DNA from: JAAGZL01 sp964628835
Lineage (GTDB): Bacteria > Pseudomonadota > Gammaproteobacteria > Chromatiales > Chromatiaceae
Reading direction: 5' to 3'
Length of the DNA stretch: 18,515 bases
NCBI GenBank assembly: GCA_964628835.1
Contig: CAZVME010000066.1
Coordinates: 1 to 18,515 of the forward strand
In this document: piece after piece, positions 14,213-18,515 of the stretch
Position numbering within the stretch: the stretch's first letter is position 1
Layout of the letters: the number at the start of each line of letters is the position of its first letter
Position numbers and translations under genes: made by a program
Notes under the pieces: model-generated
What the model was told of the DNA's origin: nothing
Database searches by the model: none
The model's input: the letters and a program-made list of their open reading frames with translations, nothing else

Positions 14213-14995
14213 TTAGCCCGTTACCATGCCCACTATGTGGTAGCCGGAGTCTACATACAGAACATCACCGGTGATGCCAGATGCCAGATCAGAGCTGAGA
14301 AACGCAGCGGCGTTGCCCACTTCATCGATGGTTACATTGCGTCTGAGTGGTACATGCTTCTCCGCCTCGTCCAGCATGCTTTTGAAGCCTTTGATGCCAG
14401 AGGCGGCGAGGGTGCGGATAGGACCGGCAGATATGGCGTTGACCCTGACCCCTTCCGGGCCCATGGAGTCGGCGAGATAGCGCACGTTGGCCTCCAGGCT
14501 GGCCTTGGCGATACCCATTACATTGTAGTTAGGGATGGTGCGCACTGCACCCAGATAGCTCAGGGTAATGAGGGAACCGTTTCTGCCCGCCATCATCTCC
14601 CGCCCGGCCTTGGCCAGGGCGGCAAAGCTATAAGCGCTGATGTCATGGGCCACGGCAAAGCCCTCTCTGGTAACTGCATCGATATAGCTGCCTTCCAGTT
14701 GATCGCGAGGTGCGAAGCCAATGGAGTGGACTATGCTGTCCAGGCCATCCCAGGATTTACCCAGCTCGGTAAATACGTTCTCGATCTCCTCGTCACTGGT
14801 GACGTCCAGGGGCAGGGTGAGGTTGGAGTCGAATTCCGCAGCGAATTTCTCCACCCGTCCCTTCAGCTTGTCTGATTGATAGGTGAAGGCAAGTTCAGCC
14901 CCTTCACGATGCATGGCCTTGGCGATGCCATAGGCGATTGAACGGTTGCTGGCTACGCCAGTAATAAGGATGCGCTTATCTTGTAAGAAACCCAT
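14213..14995 (-). CDS. fabI: Enoyl-[acyl-carrier-protein] reductase (NADH) FabI
   Basis: FabI reduces trans-2-enoyl-ACP to acyl-ACP in the last step of each fatty acid elongation cycle. The 260-residue product is an atypical short-chain dehydrogenase. It has the nucleotide-binding segment ITGVASNRSIAYGIAKA (11-27), HSIGFAP with G93, and the catalytic set Y147, Y157 and K164 in SYLGA and NYNVMGIAK, one residue on from E. coli. M160 and F204 also fall at positions known to line the triclosan pocket, suggesting a sensitive-type enzyme (inference). Length and motifs are complete. AAGG 8 bases before the ATG is a plausible ribosome binding site. It is convergent with ppiD and divergent from the transporter genes. 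Confidence 0.98.
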   Translation of the reverse strand: MGFLQDKRILITGVASNRSIAYGIAKAMHREGAELAFTYQSDKLKGRVEKFAAEFDSNLTLPLDVTSDEEIENVFTELGKSWDGLDSIVHSIGFAPRDQLEGSYIDAVTREGFAVAHDISAYSFAALAKAGREMMAGRNGSLITLSYLGAVRTIPNYNVMGIAKASLEANVRYLADSMGPEGVRVNAISAGPIRTLAASGIKGFKSMLDEAEKHVPLRRNVTIDEVGNAAAFLSSDLASGITGDVLYVDSGYHIVGMVTG

Positions 14996-15028
14996 AGGAA
15001 TGCCTTAATGCTCTAGTCTGGTTTTTGG

Positions 15029-15057
15029 CTGACAACGGCGCTACAGAATGCGATGAT
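15029..15057 (+). promoter_or_regulatory. Candidate promoter of the ABC transporter genes
   Basis: CTGACA (15029-15034, 5 of 6), a 17-base spacer and GATGAT (15052-15057, 4 of 6) lie about 80 bases upstream of the chosen start of the binding-protein gene, in the divergent gap with fabI. Confidence 0.35.
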
Positions 15058-15136
15058 TCACTCTGTACAGATTGCCGTAACTTAATTGGGTACAGTACCG
15101 GAAAACGACACTTTGGAAAAGAACTCTAAACAGACG

Positions 15137-17329
15137 ATGGGTGGAAATGGAAGTGGATGGCTGCCGGTGGTGTGGTTTATGGCCATTTTTCTCACCGTGC
15201 TGCTCTCAGGCTGTGATCAGACCGCCCTGAATAGTCCATATTCCCGTGCTGAATCCGAACAGAATGTGATCTACAGCTCCTTCTCGGAGCGACCCAAGCA
15301 CCTGGACCCGGTACGCTCCTACAGCTCCAATGAGTACGCCTTCATCGGGCAGATCTATGAGCCGCTGTTGCAGTATCACTATTTGAAGCGCCCCTACCAG
15401 TTGGTACCACTGGTGGCAGAGCAGGTGCCAGTACCGCGCTATCTGGACTCTGCCGGATCCGAACTTCCCAAAGATGCCGCTGAGAAGGATATTGCCATCA
15501 GCGAATATGAGATCAGACTGCAAAAGGGAGTACGCTATCAGCCCCACCCGGCCTTTGCCAGTGACAAGGATGGAAGTCATATCTACCATGACCTGAACCC
15601 GGAGCGGATTGCCGCCGCCAACAAGCTGTCTGATTTCCCTGAGACTGGCAGTAGAGAGATGACGGCGGCTGACTATATCTACCAGATTAAGCGTCTGGCC
15701 AATCCCCGGCTGCACTCTCCTATTGCCGGCCTGATTGGACAGTACATCATTGGCTTCAAGGAGTTTGGTCAACAGGTGGAGTCGGCTGCAAAGCAACAGC
15801 AGCAGGCCAGTGGTGAAGAAAAACCCTTCGTGGATCTGCGTCAGATACCCTTGACTGGTCTGGAGCATACCGGACGCTACAGTTTCAAGATTCGGGTGCG
15901 GGGCAAGTACCCGCAACTGGTGTATTGGATGGCGATGCCATTTTTCTCCCCCATGCCCTGGGAGGCTGACCTGTTCTACTCCCAGCCGGGTATGGACAAG
16001 CGCAACATAAACCTTAACTGGTATCCGGTGGGTAGCGGTCCATTTATGTTGTCTGAGAACAATCCGAACCTGCGCATGGTGCTGGAGCGTAATCCAAATT
16101 TCCATGGCGAGATATATCCTGAGACTGGCGAAGAGGCTGACAGAAAAACCGGGCTGCTGCGGGACGCGGGAAAGACCATGCCGTTTATCGACAAGGCGAT
16201 CTATAGCCTGGAGAAAGAGAGCATCCCCTATTGGAATAAGTTCCTGCAGGGCTACTACGACACCTCAGGGGTCTCTTCAGACAGCTTTGATCAGGCGGTG
16301 CAGTTTTCTGACCAGGGGGAGGTGGGGCTAACCAATTCCATGCGGCAGAAGGGGATTGATTTGCTCACCGCAGTCACCACCTCTATCTTCTATATGGGTT
16401 TCAACATGGCCGATCCGGTGATCGGTGGGGGGTCGGAACGGGCCAGACTTTTGCGCCGCGCCATCTCCATTGCGGTGGATTATGAAGAGAATATATCTAT
16501 CTTCTCCAACGGCAGGGGAATTGCGGCCCAGGGTCCCATTCCGCCGGGGATATTTGGTTTCAGATCAGGCGAGGCTGGCATAAACCGATATGTCTATGAT
16601 GCAGTGGATGGAAAACCGAAACGTAAGTCCATCACTGTGGCCAAGGAGCTACTAAATAAGGCGGGCTATCCGAATGGGCGTGATGCCAAGACAGGACAGG
16701 CCCTGACCCTGTACTTTGATACTGCATCTGCCGGGCCGGATGGAAAGGCCAGGCTCAACTGGATGCGAAAGCAGTTTACCAAACTGGGTGTTCAACTGGT
16801 GATCCGCGCTACGGATTACAATCGGTTTCAGGACAAGATGCGCAAGGGCAAGGCGCAGATATTTATGTGGGGTTGGAACGCCGACTATCCTGACCCGGAG
16901 AACTTCATGTTTCTACTATATGGCCCCAACAGCAAGCTGGAACATGGGGGGGAGAATGCGGCCAACTACAACAACCCCAAGTTTAATGCCCTGTTCGATC
17001 GGATGAAGAACATGAGCAATGGAACGGAGCGCCAACAGATAATTGACGAGATGCTGGAGATCCTGCGCTGGGACGCCCCCTGGTCCTGGGGTTTTCACCC
17101 TAAGGCGTTCTCCCTGTTCCACTCCTGGTACAGTAATGTGAAACCCAATCTGATGGCCAACAATACCCTCAAGTACAAACGGGTAGACCCGCAGATACGC
17201 AGCAGGTTGCAGCGGGAGTGGAACCGCCCCATCTTCTGGCCGATATGGGGTTTTGTCTTGCTACTGATAGCTACAGCAATACCCGCTGTGGTGGTCTACC
17301 GTCGCCATGAGAGGAGTGTCGCCCAATGA
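15137..17329 (+). CDS. Peptide-type ABC transporter substrate-binding lipoprotein
   Basis: A family 5 (oligopeptide/dipeptide/nickel type) extracellular solute-binding protein. From the ATG at 15137 it has 730 residues, long for the family. The signal peptide ends in the lipobox LLSGC, with the lipidated cysteine at 26. Asp at the next position is, in E. coli, the signal that keeps a lipoprotein in the inner membrane. Family-type segments include FSERPKHLDPVRSYSSNEY, YPVGSGPFML, and FMWGWNADYPDPENFMFLLY. The last 35 residues contain a hydrophobic helix (WPIWGFVLLLIATAIPAVVV) followed by YRRHER, typical of a membrane anchor with a cytoplasmic tail. A TTG 51 bases upstream in frame is rejected because it gives a poor signal peptide. 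The stop overlaps the permease start (ATGA). The substrate is not predictable. Confidence 0.88.
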   Translation: MGGNGSGWLPVVWFMAIFLTVLLSGCDQTALNSPYSRAESEQNVIYSSFSERPKHLDPVRSYSSNEYAFIGQIYEPLLQYHYLKRPYQLVPLVAEQVPVPRYLDSAGSELPKDAAEKDIAISEYEIRLQKGVRYQPHPAFASDKDGSHIYHDLNPERIAAANKLSDFPETGSREMTAADYIYQIKRLANPRLHSPIAGLIGQYIIGFKEFGQQVESAAKQQQQASGEEKPFVDLRQIPLTGLEHTGRYSFKIRVRGKYPQLVYWMAMPFFSPMPWEADLFYSQPGMDKRNINLNWYPVGSGPFMLSENNPNLRMVLERNPNFHGEIYPETGEEADRKTGLLRDAGKTMPFIDKAIYSLEKESIPYWNKFLQGYYDTSGVSSDSFDQAVQFSDQGEVGLTNSMRQKGIDLLTAVTTSIFYMGFNMADPVIGGGSERARLLRRAISIAVDYEENISIFSNGRGIAAQGPIPPGIFGFRSGEAGINRYVYDAVDGKPKRKSITVAKELLNKAGYPNGRDAKTGQALTLYFDTASAGPDGKARLNWMRKQFTKLGVQLVIRATDYNRFQDKMRKGKAQIFMWGWNADYPDPENFMFLLYGPNSKLEHGGENAANYNNPKFNALFDRMKNMSNGTERQQIIDEMLEILRWDAPWSWGFHPKAFSLFHSWYSNVKPNLMANNTLKYKRVDPQIRSRLQREWNRPIFWPIWGFVLLLIATAIPAVVVYRRHERSVAQ

Positions 17330-18303
17330 TGGCCTATATCATCCGGCGTATCCTCTACGCCATCCCCATCCTGATTGGGGTGAATATTTTTACCTTCGTG
17401 CTGTTCTTTGTGGTGAACACCCCGGATGACATGGCGCGCATGCATCTGGGGATGAAGCGGGTAACATCCGAAGCGGTAGAGAACTGGAAACAGGAACGTG
17501 GTTACAACCGCCCGCTGTTGTATAACTCCGAGGTCGCGGGAACGGACAAGATAACCGACACCATATTCTTTCAGAAATCGGTAAAGCTGTTCCGGTTTGA
17601 TTTTGGCTCTTCAGACAGTGGGCGGGATATCGGCTACGACATCTCCCAACGTATGTGGCCCAGTCTGGCCATCGCCATCCCGGTTCTATTGGTAGGGTTG
17701 TTGGTAAATATAAGCTACGCACTACTGATCGCCTTCTTTCGCGCCACCTACATAGATATCTGGAGCGTAGTGCTGTGCGTGGTGCTGATGTCCATCTCCG
17801 GGCTGTTCTACATCATTGGAGGCCAGTACCTGGTGAGTAAACTGCTGCACCTGGTGCCCATATCCGGCTATGCCACCGGGATGGGGGCGGCAAAATTTCT
17901 GATCCTGCCGGTGATCATCGGGGTGATAGGTGGCATAGGTTCAGGTACCCGCTGGTATCGCACCCTGTTTCTGGAAGAGATCAACAAGGATTATGTGCGT
18001 ACGGCGCGGGCCAAGGGGCTGTCTGAAACCTTGGTGCTGTTTCGGCATGTACTGAAGAACGCCATGATCCCCATTCTCACCGGCGTGGTGGTGGTGTTGC
18101 CACTGCTGTTTATGGGCAGCCTGATAACCGAGTCCTTCTTTGGTATTCCCGGCCTGGGCAGTTACACCATTGATGCAATCAGTCGTCAGGACTTTGCCAT
18201 AGTGCGCTCCATGGTGTTTCTGGGTTCGGTACTCTACATATTCGGACTGTTGCTGACTGATATCTCCTACACCCTAGTGGACCCACGGGTAAGGCTTAGC
18301 TAG
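17326..18303 (+). CDS. Peptide-type ABC transporter permease (OppB/DppB family)
   Basis: An inner-membrane permease of the binding-protein-dependent transport family. The 325-residue product opens MAYIIRRILYAIPILIGVNIFTF, the characteristic first helix of OppB-like permeases. It has further helices at about 105-135, 140-165 and 180-205, the cytoplasmic EAA-type loop EEINKDYVRTARAKGLSE, then FRHVLKNAMIPIL, SLITESFFGIPGLG and a C-terminal VDPRVRL. All these are standard. It overlaps the binding-protein gene by four bases (ATGA), so the two are translationally coupled. A second permease (OppC type) and ATPase subunits are normally adjacent. None starts in the 212 bases that remain, and a minus-strand gene may follow instead. 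Confidence 0.93.
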   Translation: MMAYIIRRILYAIPILIGVNIFTFVLFFVVNTPDDMARMHLGMKRVTSEAVENWKQERGYNRPLLYNSEVAGTDKITDTIFFQKSVKLFRFDFGSSDSGRDIGYDISQRMWPSLAIAIPVLLVGLLVNISYALLIAFFRATYIDIWSVVLCVVLMSISGLFYIIGGQYLVSKLLHLVPISGYATGMGAAKFLILPVIIGVIGGIGSGTRWYRTLFLEEINKDYVRTARAKGLSETLVLFRHVLKNAMIPILTGVVVVLPLLFMGSLITESFFGIPGLGSYTIDAISRQDFAIVRSMVFLGSVLYIFGLLLTDISYTLVDPRVRLS

Positions 18304-18326
18304 AGCCGGTCCAGAAACACTGGTTC

Positions 18327-18401
18327 AAACCGCAAAGATCGCAAAGAAAACGCATTGTTAATCAATATATTAACTTCGCGCTCTTTGCATTGTTCGTGGT
18401 T
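18327..18401. repeat. Palindromic element after the permease gene
   Basis: An outer imperfect inverted repeat (AACCGCAAAGATCGCAAAGA against the complement of TCTTTGCATTGTTCGTGGTT, 15 of 20 positions) encloses a perfect inner one (GTTAAT/ATTAAC around CAATAT), both centred near 18365. It could act as a terminator for genes converging from both sides or be one copy of a dispersed intergenic repeat. It lacks a T tract. Confidence 0.5.
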
Positions 18402-18428
18402 AATATTTTGTTTCCGGATAGACACTAG

Positions 18429-18515
18429 CTAGAAACGGATATACCTGACGGCACCCTGGGCATCATTAAACTGCAGTGGATATCTCCCCCGCTGCCAGCC
18501 ATGGGGAGCGAAGCG
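18429..18515 (-). CDS. Possible 3' end of a minus-strand gene (partial)
   Basis: Reading the minus strand from the window edge gives 28 codons ending RGRYPLQFNDAQGAVRYIRF before a TAG stop at 18431-18429. The composition looks protein-like, and a convergent gene would account for the palindromic element just inside. The plus strand in the same frame register is also open here but has no start codon with a ribosome binding site. No family is recognised. Confidence 0.4.
   Translation of the reverse strand, partial: RFAPHGWQRGRYPLQFNDAQGAVRYIRF

Noticed and set aside
14237..14875. 212-codon open frame antisense to fabI
   Set aside because: It lies wholly inside fabI, has no recognisable motif and is explained by fabI codon usage.
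15086..15136. Longer binding protein starting at TTG 15086
   Set aside because: It gives a long polar N-terminus before the signal peptide; the ATG at 15137 yields a normal lipoprotein signal.
15206..16105. 299-codon open frame antisense to the binding-protein gene
   Set aside because: Shadow of a well-supported gene, with no ribosome binding site or family features.
18501..18515. Plus-strand ATG at 18501 as the next transporter gene start
   Set aside because: No Shine-Dalgarno precedes it, and five codons do not resemble an OppC-type N-terminus.

Overview
The window reads as ordinary chromosomal DNA from a gammaproteobacterium. The order trigger factor - clpP - clpX - lon - HU - ppiD, the yajC-secD-secF block, and trigger factor and FabI proteins that keep nearly E. 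coli residue numbering all point that way. A finer placement (for example among sulfur-oxidising lineages) is not readable from the sequence. No phage, insertion sequence, CRISPR array or integrative element was seen.

Layout. A probable divergent gene start lies at the left edge (1-49, minus). Then come rmuC (95-1399) and yajC-secD-secF (1525-4778), which encode the accessory part of the Sec translocon. This block ends in an intrinsic terminator (4833-4874) and is followed by tRNA-Leu(UAG) (4923-5007). Next is a long proteostasis block: tig (5100-6413), clpP (6448-7089), clpX (7223-8497), lon (8729-11188), hupB (11579-11851) and ppiD (12068-13978), all on the plus strand. fabI (14213-14995) is convergent with ppiD across a shared bidirectional terminator. 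A translationally coupled pair follows, encoding a peptide-type ABC transporter lipoprotein and its permease (15137-18303). A palindromic element and the probable 3' end of a minus-strand gene close the window.

How the genes fit together. SecD, SecF and YajC assist late steps of protein export through SecYEG. Trigger factor receives nascent chains at the ribosome, ClpXP and Lon degrade damaged and regulatory proteins, and PpiD helps proteins emerging from the translocon on the periplasmic side. HU is the usual nucleoid-protein neighbour of lon. The window is therefore largely a protein-fate region.

The most notable anomaly is between hupB and ppiD. A tRNA-Val(UAC) gene is cut in its T arm and joined, at a 3-base overlap, to a tRNA-Asp(GUC) gene that has lost its 5' end. 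The chimera cannot fold as either tRNA. Other items worth a look are a hairpin separating a strong Shine-Dalgarno sequence from the tig start, four alternating copies of a GTGGGC-ATCA motif between lon and hupB, a heat-shock-type promoter before lon, and a substrate-binding lipoprotein that also carries a C-terminal membrane helix. I did not find a clearly new multi-gene system.
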